A stretch of DNA of 64,000 nt, taken from NCBI RefSeq assembly GCF_009380165.1, contig NZ_WHUF01000002.1, positions 806,001 through 870,000 on the forward strand, in the 5' to 3' direction. The stretch's first letter is position 1. Every line of letters begins with the position of its first letter. Made by a program: the position numbers and the translations under genes. The stretch is from Rugamonas rivuli. GTDB taxonomy: Bacteria; Pseudomonadota; Gammaproteobacteria; Burkholderiales; Burkholderiaceae_D. This document shows positions 1-7,652 of this stretch, piece by piece. The notes under the pieces are model-generated. The model was not told the DNA's origin. It ran no database searches and saw only the letters and a program-made list of their open reading frames with translations.

Positions 1-92
1 CATTGATCGGCATGGCCTACGCCTACGAGCAAGCCACGCTGCACCGCCGCGCCCCGCAATTCCCCGCCAGCGTCTCGCTGGCTGTGCGCTAG
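1..92 (+). CDS. Amidase-family protein, C-terminal end only
   Basis: The reading frame enters from the left edge and ends with a TAG at 90-92. The last 29 residues include GMAYAYEQAT followed by a short basic tail. This resembles the usual C-terminal end of amidase-signature enzymes such as GatA-like or allophanate-type amidases. The catalytic Ser-Ser-Lys region lies outside the window, so the substrate cannot be judged. The gene converges on the ABC ATPase gene on the other strand, with only seven bases between the stop codons. Confidence 0.6.
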   Translation, partial: LIGMAYAYEQATLHRRAPQFPASVSLAVR

Positions 93-99
93 TCAGCCC

Positions 100-834
100 T
101 TAGATAGTCACACCCAGCTCGCGCAGGATCTGTTCCTTCATCTCCTGGAACTGGGGCTGCGACAACTTGCGCGGATGCGGCTGCGGCACTTCGAAGGTCG
201 CCTGTATCCGCGTCGGCCGTGGCGACAGCACCAGGATGCGGTCCGCCATGAACAGCGCTTCCTCCACATCGTGCGTGATCAGGATGACGGTGTGGCGCTC
301 CTCGGCCAGGATGCGGAGCAGTTCGGTGCGCATCTTCAGGTTCATCAACGCATCCAGTGCGGAGAAGGGCTCGTCCATGTACAGGATCTCCGGCTTGACC
401 ACCAGCGCACGCGCCAGCTCCACCCGTTTCAGCATGCCGCCCGACAGCTCGTGCGGATAGCTGCTCTCGAAACCCTTCAGCCCCACCATCTCCGCGTAGT
501 GATCGGCCAGCGCCGACTTGTCGCCGTGGCCATCGCCGGTCAGGCCGAACATCAGGTTTTGCTGCACCGTTAGCCACGGGAACACCGAGCCATGCTGCGA
601 GATCGAGATGCCCTTGGGATTGGGCCCGCGCCGCACCATGCCGTCGATGCGCACCTCGCCCTCGGTGGGCTGCTCGAAGCCGGCGATGATCTTCATCAGC
701 GTCGACTTGCCGCAGCCGGACGGACCGACGATGGCGACGAACTCGCCATCCCGCACATCGAGACTGACGCCGCCGACCACCGGCAAATCCTTGAAGCTTT
801 TCTTGATTTCCTTGACGACGATTTTAGCGTCCAT
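100..834 (-). CDS. ABC transporter ATPase, NitT/TauT (SsuB/TauB) type
   Basis: This 244-residue protein is the cytoplasmic ATPase of an importer of the nitrate/sulfonate/taurine class. It has an intact Walker A (GPSGCGKST), a signature motif LSGGMLKR in place of the common LSGGQ, a Walker B followed by the D-loop (YMDEPFSALD) and a switch histidine (ITHDVEEAL). The start overlaps the end of the permease gene by 11 bases and is preceded by AAGGTGG, so the two are translationally linked. It is the last gene of a run that also encodes a substrate-binding protein, a SCO protein and a cupredoxin-like protein. The substrate is not known from sequence. Confidence 0.93.
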   Translation of the reverse strand: MDAKIVVKEIKKSFKDLPVVGGVSLDVRDGEFVAIVGPSGCGKSTLMKIIAGFEQPTEGEVRIDGMVRRGPNPKGISISQHGSVFPWLTVQQNLMFGLTGDGHGDKSALADHYAEMVGLKGFESSYPHELSGGMLKRVELARALVVKPEILYMDEPFSALDALMNLKMRTELLRILAEERHTVILITHDVEEALFMADRILVLSPRPTRIQATFEVPQPHPRKLSQPQFQEMKEQILRELGVTI

Positions 835-1591
835 AGCGCCACCTTACCGATTTGAGGCCTTCGAGTTTGCGCATCACCGCGTCCAGTATCAGGCCGATGA
901 CGCCGATGATAATCATGCCGGCGATGACCAGGTCGTAGCGGTTGCCGGCATTGCGCGAGTCCATGATGAGGTAGCCCAGGCCGGAGCGCAGCGCGATCAT
1001 CTCCGCCGCCACCACCACCAGCCACGCCACGCCCAGCGCGATGCGCATGCCGACGATAATTTCCGGCAGCACCGCCGGGATGATCACCTGCCGGAACAGC
1101 GTAGTGCGCGAGACGCCGAAGTTCTCCGCCGCCCGCAGATAGCGCCGCTCGATGGTGTGCACGCCGGCCGCCGTCTGCACGATCATCGGGAACACGGCGG
1201 CGATAAAGATCAGGAACACCGGCGACAGATTGCCGACGCCGAACCACAGGATCGCCAGTGGTATCCACGCGATCGGCGATATCGGCCGCAGGATCTGGAA
1301 GATGGGATTGAGCGTGATGTAGGCGCCGTCCACGCGCCCCATCCACAGGCCGAGCGGAATCGCCACCGCCGCCGCCAGCCCGAAGCCGGTGCCGACCCGG
1401 AACAGCGAAGCGCCGATGTGCTCCCACAGCGTACCGTCTTCCGCCAGCTCCAGCGTGCCCGTCACCACTTGCAGCGGCGTTGGGAAGATCACGCTTTCGG
1501 TCTGCACCACGACGATCCACCACAGTGCGATCAGCGAGGCCAGCACCGCCAGCGGCGGCAGGATTTTCTTGAGTTTTTCCATGGCGTCCAT
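824..1591 (-). CDS. ABC transporter permease, NitT/TauT (SsuC/TauC) type
   Basis: This 255-residue inner-membrane protein has several hydrophobic helices and the cytoplasmic EAA-type loop around RAAENFGVSRTTLF, which contacts the ATPase. The length and layout fit the SsuC/TauC family. The start codon directly follows the stop codon of the upstream cupredoxin-like gene, and the 3' end overlaps the ATPase gene. It should form the membrane channel for the substrate-binding protein encoded at 2637-3686. Only one permease gene is present, so a homodimer is expected. Confidence 0.92.
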   Translation of the reverse strand: MDAMEKLKKILPPLAVLASLIALWWIVVVQTESVIFPTPLQVVTGTLELAEDGTLWEHIGASLFRVGTGFGLAAAVAIPLGLWMGRVDGAYITLNPIFQILRPISPIAWIPLAILWFGVGNLSPVFLIFIAAVFPMIVQTAAGVHTIERRYLRAAENFGVSRTTLFRQVIIPAVLPEIIVGMRIALGVAWLVVVAAEMIALRSGLGYLIMDSRNAGNRYDLVIAGMIIIGVIGLILDAVMRKLEGLKSVRWRYGR

Positions 1592-2059
1592 TCAGGTTGA
1601 AAGCAGGTGCGGCGCGCGCGTCCAGGCGTGCAAGGCCCGCCACTTCAGGCGCGGCCAGCCGGCGGCGGGCAGGGCGTCGACCACCACCCGCATTTGCCCG
1701 CTGGCGTGTGCGGTGCAGGCGAAGTCGTTGATGGAGACGGTTTCGAACGGCAGCCGGAAACTCTGGCCGGGCATGATCAGCACCGGCCCGAAAATCTGCG
1801 GCACGCTGTCCTTGTTGCGCAGCAGGAGTACGTCGTTGGCGCCCTGGGTCAGGTGAATTTCGGACGGCAGGATCTCCACCTTGTCGCCGGCCATGCGGCG
1901 TGCCCAGGTGCCGTTGGGGATTTCAAACAGCTCGTCGCGGGAGGCCAGGGCGATGGGCGCCAGCGCGGCCCACGCGCATAACGCAGCAAGACCTGCTGCG
2001 GCGAGGCTCAACGCGATAACGGCTGCGCGTGCGCGGCGGCGAGGCTGATGCGTACTCAA
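1592..2059 (-). CDS. Membrane-anchored cupredoxin-like protein with altered copper site
   Basis: This protein of about 155 residues has a basic N terminus, one hydrophobic segment (residues 12-40) that serves as signal or anchor, and a beta-rich domain ending in FACTAHASGQM. The Cys115-x2-His118-x4-Met123 spacing is the same as in the plastocyanin copper loop. The position where plastocyanins have their first histidine (Asn-Asn-Lys-x-x-Pro-His) reads RNKDSVPQ, with Gln88 instead. No ATG fits. The likely start is a TTG at 2059 that overlaps the stop codon of the SCO gene. The frame stays open further upstream, but there it only reads through the SCO gene. The copper role is inferred; the fold and motif are visible. 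Confidence 0.68.
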   Translation of the reverse strand: MSTHQPRRRARAAVIALSLAAAGLAALCAWAALAPIALASRDELFEIPNGTWARRMAGDKVEILPSEIHLTQGANDVLLLRNKDSVPQIFGPVLIMPGQSFRLPFETVSINDFACTAHASGQMRVVVDALPAAGWPRLKWRALHAWTRAPHLLST

Positions 2060-2640
2060 TTCTTCAACAGCAGCGTGGCGTCGTGCACCACGTCGGCGGC
2101 GGTGCGTCCGAACGGCAGCAGCGCGCGCAGGCTGCCCTTGCGGTCGACGAAGTACAAGTAGGAGGAATGGCCGACGGTGTAGTCGGTCTTGCTGCCATCG
2201 ATCATTTTCTTGGTGGCGGTGATGCCGTAGTCCTGGCGTACACGCGCCATCTGCTGCGGCGTGCCGGTGGCGCCGATGAAGGTCGGATCGAAGGCGCGCA
2301 GATAGTTCCGCATGCGGCCGGGCGTGTCGCGCTCGGGATCGACGGTGACGTAGATGACCTGCAGCTGGCTGGCCTGCGCCCCCATCTGCCGGCGCGCTTC
2401 CGCCAGCATGCCCAGCGAAACAGGGCATACGTCCACGCAGGACGTGTAGCCGAATTCCAGCAGCACCAGCTTGCCCCGGTACTGGCTCAGTTTCAGCTCC
2501 TTGCCGTCCGAGCCGCGCACCGTGAAGTCCGGCGCCATGCGCGGCGGATCGAACACGCCGGCTTTCAGGCCCAGGGTGTCGGCGGCCTGCGCGCCGAACG
2601 CGATCGACATCGCCAGTAGTGCTATTCTCAACTTGCTCAT
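2056..2640 (-). CDS. SCO1/SenC-family copper protein
   Basis: This 194-residue protein has a cleavable signal peptide (ending near AFGAQA) and a thioredoxin-like fold. It carries the copper-binding pair Cys68-x3-Cys72 (TSCVDVCP) and the matching His158 (VGHSS). SCO proteins deliver copper, or a reducing function, to CuA-type sites such as those of cytochrome oxidase. No oxidase gene is nearby. The start codon overlaps the stop of the substrate-binding protein gene in an ATGA, and the stop overlaps the cupredoxin-like gene. Co-translation with an ABC importer is the notable part. Confidence 0.92.
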   Translation of the reverse strand: MSKLRIALLAMSIAFGAQAADTLGLKAGVFDPPRMAPDFTVRGSDGKELKLSQYRGKLVLLEFGYTSCVDVCPVSLGMLAEARRQMGAQASQLQVIYVTVDPERDTPGRMRNYLRAFDPTFIGATGTPQQMARVRQDYGITATKKMIDGSKTDYTVGHSSYLYFVDRKGSLRALLPFGRTAADVVHDATLLLKN

Positions 2641-3686
2641 ATGTTGATGGCGACCGGCTTGATAGCCTTGACGAAGCTCTCGTCCACGTACGATTCGTAG
2701 GCGACAGGCCGCTTGATGGTGCCAGCCTCGATCGACAGCTGCATCAATTCATCGAACTCCGCACGTATCATGCGCAGGTCGCCGTAGGTCACGCGGTCGG
2801 TGGGATTCTGCATCACGAAGCGCAGGATGTTCGGGTCTTGATTGAAGTACTTGCGGCCGGCGGCGATGGTGATCGCCTTTTCGCGGCTGACCGGCGCCGA
2901 ATCGAGCCAGCTGCCTGCGGCCTGCACGTAGTTGACCAGCTCCTGCACCAGCGGCCGGTTCTCCTTGATCAGTTCCTCGCGCACCGTCAGCACGCAGCAG
3001 ATGTAGTTGCGCCACTCGTCTCGCGTCATCGCCAGCGGACGGGCGTAGCCAGCGCGCTGCGCGGCCGCGCCGAAAGGCTCGCCGGTGCAGTAGCCATCGA
3101 CCGCCTTGGCGTACAGTGCGGCCGGCATGTCCGGCGGCGCCATCTCGACGATCTCGATATCCTTCGGCGTCATCTTCTCGCGCGCCAGCATTTTTCGCAG
3201 GAAGAGGAAGTCCACCGCGAAGCGGCTCGGTATGGCGATGCGCTTGCCGCGCAGGTCGGAGAATTTTTTGTGCGGCGAATCGGTGCGCACCATGATGACG
3301 GCGCCCGAACGGTGGCCCAGCGAGACGATCTTGACGGGGATGCGCTTGTCGGCCAAATCCATCACCAGCGGCGCCAGCATGTAGGCCGCCTGGATGCGGC
3401 CCGTCATCAGCGATTCCTTGACCTCGGGCCAGCCGTTGTATTTGCTGTACTCGAAGCCGCGCGGCAGCGCGCCAGGCTTGCCTGCATCGGCGGCCTTCGC
3501 CATGCAGGCCACCGGCAGCGTCAGATTGCAGGTGACGGGCAGGCCGCCGACCTGGATCGGCGCGTCGGCCGCGCTGGCGCTGGACGGCAGTATCAGCGGC
3601 AGCGTGGGCGCCGCAGCGGACAGCAGGCCGCCCAGCAGCCGGCGCCGCAGCGGTGAATCGGGTGAAGGATCGTCTCGGTGGTCCAT
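2637..3686 (-). CDS. ABC transporter substrate-binding protein, NrtA/CmpA-like, Tat-type leader
   Basis: This 349-residue periplasmic binding protein has an N-terminal RRRLLGG followed by a hydrophobic stretch and an Ala-x-Ala site, which resembles a Tat leader. The body matches the NMT1/NrtA/SsuA class: a first lobe with an aromatic ligand strand, SLGHRSGAVIMVRTDSPH, then DLRGKRIAIPSRF and a later GYCTGEPFGAAA. I chose the ATG at 3686 because the leader begins there. A GTG at 3734 would extend it by 16 residues into the msrA stop region. It has several cysteines, including a Cys-Cys pair, which is unusual for an exported binding protein. The ligand is unknown; copper-complex binding is a guess from its neighbours. 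Confidence 0.88.
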   Translation of the reverse strand: MDHRDDPSPDSPLRRRLLGGLLSAAAPTLPLILPSSASAADAPIQVGGLPVTCNLTLPVACMAKAADAGKPGALPRGFEYSKYNGWPEVKESLMTGRIQAAYMLAPLVMDLADKRIPVKIVSLGHRSGAVIMVRTDSPHKKFSDLRGKRIAIPSRFAVDFLFLRKMLAREKMTPKDIEIVEMAPPDMPAALYAKAVDGYCTGEPFGAAAQRAGYARPLAMTRDEWRNYICCVLTVREELIKENRPLVQELVNYVQAAGSWLDSAPVSREKAITIAAGRKYFNQDPNILRFVMQNPTDRVTYGDLRMIRAEFDELMQLSIEAGTIKRPVAYESYVDESFVKAIKPVAINI

Positions 3687-3708
3687 GGCTCTTGGCCTGT
3701 CGTAGTTT

Positions 3709-3727
3709 CCTGTAATTGTACTACAGG
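3709..3727. repeat. Short inverted repeat between msrA and the ABC cluster
   Basis: CCTGTA and TACAGG form six-base arms around a seven-base spacer, just after the msrA stop and before the substrate-binding protein start. No T-run follows on either strand, so it is not a standard terminator. It could be an operator or a weak hairpin separating the msr genes from the importer genes. Confidence 0.35.
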
Positions 3728-3733
3728 CATGCA

Positions 3734-4447
3734 CTACAACCCTTTACGCACCAGCACCGGATCGGCGCGATAGACATCCGGCGCGATACGTTTCAGGTTC
3801 TCGACCTTGGGCAGGTCGTTGAAGGCGATGTAGGGATCGCTGGGGTGCAGCGTCAGGTAGTTCTGGTGATAGGTCTCGGCCGGGTAGAAGGCCTTGTTCA
3901 TTTCGATCTTGGTCGCCAGCGGCTTCTTGAACGCGCGCGAGGCATCCAGCTGGGCGATGTATTTTTCCGCCACGCTGCGCTGCACCGGCGTTTGCGGGAA
4001 GATCGCGGAGCGGTACTGCGTGCCGCTGTCCGGTCCCTGGCGGTTCAGCTCCGTCGGATTATGCGCCACCGAGAAGAAGATCTGCAGCAGCTTGCCGTAG
4101 CTGATCTGCGCCGGATCGTAGGTGATCTTCACGCTCTCCGCGTGGCCGGTGTCGCCGCCGCTGACGGCTTCGTAGCTGGCGCTGCGGCCGTCGCCGCCGG
4201 CATAGCCGGAGACCGCATTGCTCACGCCCTTCACGTGCTGGAACACGCCCTGCACGCCCCAGAAGCAGCCGCCGGCAAAGATGGCGGTGGCCGCGTGCTC
4301 GCTGCCTGCCGGCTCGTCGACGGCCGGCGGCGCGATCACCACCGCGACTTCCGCCGATTCCGCCGGCTGCTGCCACAAAGCCACGCCGAAGATCGCTGCG
4401 CTGACCAATGCGGCCGGGCCGCCCCAGTTTTTCAGTATGCTGTTCAT
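3734..4447 (-). CDS. msrA: Peptide-methionine (S)-S-oxide reductase MsrA, exported form
   Basis: This protein reduces the S-epimer of methionine sulfoxide in proteins. The 237-residue product has a hydrophobic N-terminal segment (about residues 10-32), which predicts export or membrane anchoring. It then has the MsrA active site GGCFWG with Cys61, followed by the conserved GYAGG and a GHAESVKITYDP segment. The start has a GGAGAG ribosome site. It lies 15 bases downstream of dipZ and in the same direction as msrB, so all three probably share one transcript. An exported MsrA beside a DipZ reductant donor indicates periplasmic protein repair. Confidence 0.95.
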   Translation of the reverse strand: MNSILKNWGGPAALVSAAIFGVALWQQPAESAEVAVVIAPPAVDEPAGSEHAATAIFAGGCFWGVQGVFQHVKGVSNAVSGYAGGDGRSASYEAVSGGDTGHAESVKITYDPAQISYGKLLQIFFSVAHNPTELNRQGPDSGTQYRSAIFPQTPVQRSVAEKYIAQLDASRAFKKPLATKIEMNKAFYPAETYHQNYLTLHPSDPYIAFNDLPKVENLKRIAPDVYRADPVLVRKGL

Positions 4448-4462
4448 AGTTCGCTCTCCATT

Positions 4463-6274
4463 TCAACCAAAGGTAAAGGCGTAGGCTTGTACGCCGGGAT
4501 CGAGGAATTCAATGCTGAAGGTGCGGTCGCCGATGCTGCCGGACTGCCGCACCAGCTGATACAAACGCTGGCCGGTGATGGTGCCGCTGCCGTCGGCGGC
4601 TACGTCGGTGCCGTGGTTGGCGCCCGGCGCAGCGCCGTCTATCGTCACGCGGAAGCGTACCGGTTTGCCGTCCTTGCCGGGGCCGAGCACCAGATGCAGG
4701 TCGCGAGCGTGGAAGCGGTAGACGATGCGGCCGGTGCCTTGGTTCAGCGTCACCTGGTCCGGCTGCGACAACCAGCTGCCCGCCAGGCCCCATTGGTTCA
4801 GCGATGGTTTGGCAGGCGCGGTGTAGCTGCGGGCCTGGTCCGCGGCCTGGCTTTCCGGCGAGGCGAAGTTCTGTGCGCGTTCGTAGCCCAGATAGGTTTC
4901 CGGTGAGGCCACTTGTCCCATGTCGGCGGCCTGCTGCACGCCCTTGGCGTCTTCCGCGCTGACCACGCTGTTGGCGACATCCTTGTGGCCCGCTTCTTCC
5001 AGCAGCTGCTGGATCACCTGTTCAGATTGGGCGTATTCGCCTTCGCCGAAGTGGTGGTGACGGATCTGGCCCTTGGCGTCGATGAAGTAGTGCGCGGGCC
5101 AGTACTGGTTGCCGAACGAGCGCCAGATGGCGAAGTTGTTATCGACCGCGACAGGGTAGGTGATGCCGAGGTCCTTGATCGCCTTGCGCACGTTGCCGAT
5201 ATCGCGTTCGAAAGCGAATTCGGGAGCGTGCACGCCGATCACCACCAAGCCCTGGTCGCGGTATTTTTCCGCCCAGGCTTTCACGTATGGCATGGTGCGC
5301 AGGCAGTTGATGCAGGAGTAGGTCCAGAAATCGACCAGCACCACTTTGCCTTTCAACTGCTCGGCGGTGAGTGGAGTGGAGTTCAGCCATTCGACCGCGC
5401 CGGTCAGCTGCGTCAGTTTGCCTTCCACTGGCAGCGTGCTGCCGCCGGTTGCCACGGCATGCATGGCTGTCATGGCAGGGCCATTGCCCGTCATCGCCGT
5501 CCGCGACATCATCGCGCCATCTTGCGGAGGGCGAGGCGACAGCTTGTCGATCAGCTTCTGCTCCAGCCCCGCCGTAGCGACCGTGGACACCTTCGTTAGC
5601 AATCCCGTATCCAGTCCGCTCGCAATCGCCGCCACGCCGCCGAGCATCGCCACGCCCAATCCGCGCCGTACCCATTCGCCCGCGCCCAGCGAGCGCTTCA
5701 TCGCAGTGAAGACTTTACCGCCGATGAGCAGCGCCAGTCCCAGCGAAGTCGCTGCACCTGCCGCATACGCCAACAGCAGCAGCGTAGTCTCCGCACTGGC
5801 CCCGTTCAACGCCGCTCCGGTCAGCACCAGGCCCAGAACCGGTCCCGCGCAAGGCGCCCACAACAAGCCAGTCGCAATCCCCAGCAGGAAGGACGCCCGC
5901 GTCCCCGACCACGCGCTGCCACCAGTCGAGTCATCGGCCTGCTGCGCCTTGTTCGACAGTTTGTCGCCCAGCGCCACCAGTGGCTTGGTCAGCCTGTCCG
6001 CCAGATGCGGCAGCATCAGCGTCAGGCCGAAGAAAGCCATCAACGCCACGGCGACCCAGCGCCCATATTGGTTAGCCTGTACCACCCAGCCACCGCCGAC
6101 GGCAGCCAGCGTCGCCACCAGCGCAAAGGTCAGCGCCATCCCGGCCAGCAGCGGCAGGCCGCTGCGCACAAACGGCTGCCCCGTGCGCGTAAACACAAAC
6201 GGCAGCACCGGCAAAATACAAGGGCTGAGTATCGTCAGCGCCCCGCCTAGATAGGAAAGAAGTATCAGCAGCAT
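4463..6274 (-). CDS. dipZ: DipZ: CcdA-type electron carrier fused to a thioredoxin-like domain
   Basis: This 603-residue fusion carries reducing power from the cytoplasm to the periplasm. Residues 1-240 are a CcdA/DsbD-type membrane domain with the two reactive cysteines Cys19 (LSPCILP) and Cys142 (WAPCAGP). A linker leads to a thioredoxin-like domain with Cys321-Ile-Asn-Cys324. The last 150 residues form a beta-rich domain typical of DipZ, with a predicted carbohydrate-binding-like fold. The start has GGGAGGG. It sits between msrB and msrA with 15-base gaps on both sides, which fits a role as electron donor to both reductases. Residue positions are read from the sequence; the donor role is inferred. 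Confidence 0.93.
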   Translation of the reverse strand: MLLILLSYLGGALTILSPCILPVLPFVFTRTGQPFVRSGLPLLAGMALTFALVATLAAVGGGWVVQANQYGRWVAVALMAFFGLTLMLPHLADRLTKPLVALGDKLSNKAQQADDSTGGSAWSGTRASFLLGIATGLLWAPCAGPVLGLVLTGAALNGASAETTLLLLAYAAGAATSLGLALLIGGKVFTAMKRSLGAGEWVRRGLGVAMLGGVAAIASGLDTGLLTKVSTVATAGLEQKLIDKLSPRPPQDGAMMSRTAMTGNGPAMTAMHAVATGGSTLPVEGKLTQLTGAVEWLNSTPLTAEQLKGKVVLVDFWTYSCINCLRTMPYVKAWAEKYRDQGLVVIGVHAPEFAFERDIGNVRKAIKDLGITYPVAVDNNFAIWRSFGNQYWPAHYFIDAKGQIRHHHFGEGEYAQSEQVIQQLLEEAGHKDVANSVVSAEDAKGVQQAADMGQVASPETYLGYERAQNFASPESQAADQARSYTAPAKPSLNQWGLAGSWLSQPDQVTLNQGTGRIVYRFHARDLHLVLGPGKDGKPVRFRVTIDGAAPGANHGTDVAADGSGTITGQRLYQLVRQSGSIGDRTFSIEFLDPGVQAYAFTFG

Positions 6275-6289
6275 AGCGATCGCCCTCCC

Positions 6290-6784
6290 TTAAGCCGCGC
6301 CAGGCGTGAACACCAGCGCCAACCCGTCGATGCAATACCGCAGACCGGTCGGTTCCGGGCCATCGTCGAACACATCGCCCAGATGCCCCCCGCAGCGGCG
6401 GCACTGCACCTCCGCGCCACGGAACCCCAGCGATGTGGTGCGGGCGGTGTAGACGCCGCGCTCCAGCGGCTTCCAGAAACTGGGCCAGCCGGTACCGCTA
6501 TCGAACTTGGTGGAAGACGAGAACAGCGGATTCTGGCATCCGGCGCAGAAGAACTTCCCGGTGCGGTGCTCCTTGTAGAACGGGCTGCTGAACGGCCGTT
6601 CCGTACCGCCGCGCCGCAGAATCTCGTACTGCGCAGGCGACAGCAAAGCACGCCATTCCGCATCCGTGTGGGTCACTTCCCATGCTGCAGCCGGTGCCGC
6701 ATGCGCGGCATGCCAACGTAAAGTCACGGCGCTTGCCACCAAGGCTGCGCCGCTAGTGAAGAGAAATTTGCGTCTGGAAGTCAT
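6290..6784 (-). CDS. msrB: Peptide-methionine (R)-S-oxide reductase MsrB, Tat-exported
   Basis: This 164-residue protein reduces the R-epimer of methionine sulfoxide. It has two zinc-binding CxxC pairs (Cys80/Cys83 and Cys128/Cys131) and the catalytic Cys151 in RYCID. The chosen ATG at 6784 begins MTSRRKFLFTSGAA, a twin-arginine leader. A longer frame upstream has no matching signal and is rejected. Export by Tat would bring the zinc-loaded, folded enzyme to the periplasm. It is the first gene of the msrB-dipZ-msrA run and faces a two-component system across a 151-base region. Confidence 0.94.
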   Translation of the reverse strand: MTSRRKFLFTSGAALVASAVTLRWHAAHAAPAAAWEVTHTDAEWRALLSPAQYEILRRGGTERPFSSPFYKEHRTGKFFCAGCQNPLFSSSTKFDSGTGWPSFWKPLERGVYTARTTSLGFRGAEVQCRRCGGHLGDVFDDGPEPTGLRYCIDGLALVFTPGAA

Positions 6785-6935
6785 ACAAACTCCGTAAAGT
6801 GAAATGTCGATGCAGCCATTCTGGCCCCGAAGCGCTGACGAAATCCTCACGTAAACTTCAATTAAATGTGATACTTTCCTGCGCAGGAATCCCTCACAAT
6901 GGCGGCATTCCGACTTTTACCCGGCCCGACAGACT
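6785..6935. promoter_or_regulatory. Divergent regulatory region between msrB and the two-component genes
   Basis: This 151-base region must hold promoters for both msrB (leftward) and the response regulator (rightward). It is AT-richer than its flanks and contains the perfect 14-base palindrome TTCCTGCGCAGGAA at 6876-6889. This is a good candidate site for the adjacent OmpR-type regulator. No -35/-10 pair stands out clearly. Confidence 0.5.
6876..6889. repeat. Perfect 14-bp palindrome, possible operator
   Basis: TTCCTGCGCAGGAA reads the same on both strands. It lies about 45 bases before the response-regulator start and about 90 before msrB. Its place between a regulator and its likely target suggests a binding site, but OmpR-class regulators usually bind direct repeats, so the assignment is tentative. 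Confidence 0.4.
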
Positions 6936-7652
6936 ATGGATTTACCAAAACGCGTCCTGATCGTAGAGGATGATATGCCCATTGCCGACCTGCTGCGCCT
7001 GCATTTGCAGGACGAGGGCTACCAGGTCACGCACTGCGCCGACGGCAACCAGGGCCTGGCCCAACTGCGCACCGGCGGCTGGGATGCGCTGATCCTCGAC
7101 CTGATGCTGCCCGGCGTGGACGGACTGGAGATCTGCCGTCAGGCGCGCGCGATGGCGACCTACACGCCCATCATCATCACCAGCGCCCGTTCCAGCGAAG
7201 TGCACCGCATCCTCGGCCTGGAGCTGGGCGCGGACGACTACCTCGTCAAACCGTTCTCGGTGCTGGAGCTGGTGGCCCGCGTCAAGGCGCTGCTGCGTCG
7301 CGCCGACGCCATGGCTCGCAACCAGCGCAACGAAGCCGGCGCACTTGAGCTGAACGGCGTCCGCCTCGACCCGCTGACCCGCCAGGCCCAGGTCGAAGGC
7401 CGCCCGCTGGACCTGACGCCGCGTGAATTCGACCTGCTGTACTTCTTCGTCAAGCACCCGGAAAAAGTGTTCTCGCGGCTGGACCTGCTCAACCAGGTCT
7501 GGGGCTACCAGCACGACGGCTACGAACACACCGTCAACACCCACATCAACCGCCTGCGCGCCAAGATCGAAGCCGATCCCGCCGACCCGGCCCGCATCCT
7601 CACCGTCTGGGGCAAGGGCTACCGCTTCGCCAACGGCGCACCTGCGGCATGA
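6936..7652 (+). CDS. Two-component response regulator, OmpR/PhoB family
   Basis: This 238-residue regulator has a receiver domain with the acidic pair in VEDD, phospho-acceptor Asp55 (LILDLMLPG) and the conserved Lys in LVKPFS. It also has a C-terminal winged helix (LTPREFDLLYFF, then VNTHINRLRAKIE and GKGYRF). It overlaps the kinase gene by four bases (ATGA), so the two are co-translated. Its start is divergent from msrB. The likely role is control of the msrB-dipZ-msrA genes or of envelope redox stress; this is inferred from position only. Confidence 0.95.
   Translation: MDLPKRVLIVEDDMPIADLLRLHLQDEGYQVTHCADGNQGLAQLRTGGWDALILDLMLPGVDGLEICRQARAMATYTPIIITSARSSEVHRILGLELGADDYLVKPFSVLELVARVKALLRRADAMARNQRNEAGALELNGVRLDPLTRQAQVEGRPLDLTPREFDLLYFFVKHPEKVFSRLDLLNQVWGYQHDGYEHTVNTHINRLRAKIEADPADPARILTVWGKGYRFANGAPAA

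Noticed and set aside
2060..2428. Upstream extension of the cupredoxin-like frame to an ATG at 2428
   Set aside because: The extra residues are only the SCO gene read in another frame.
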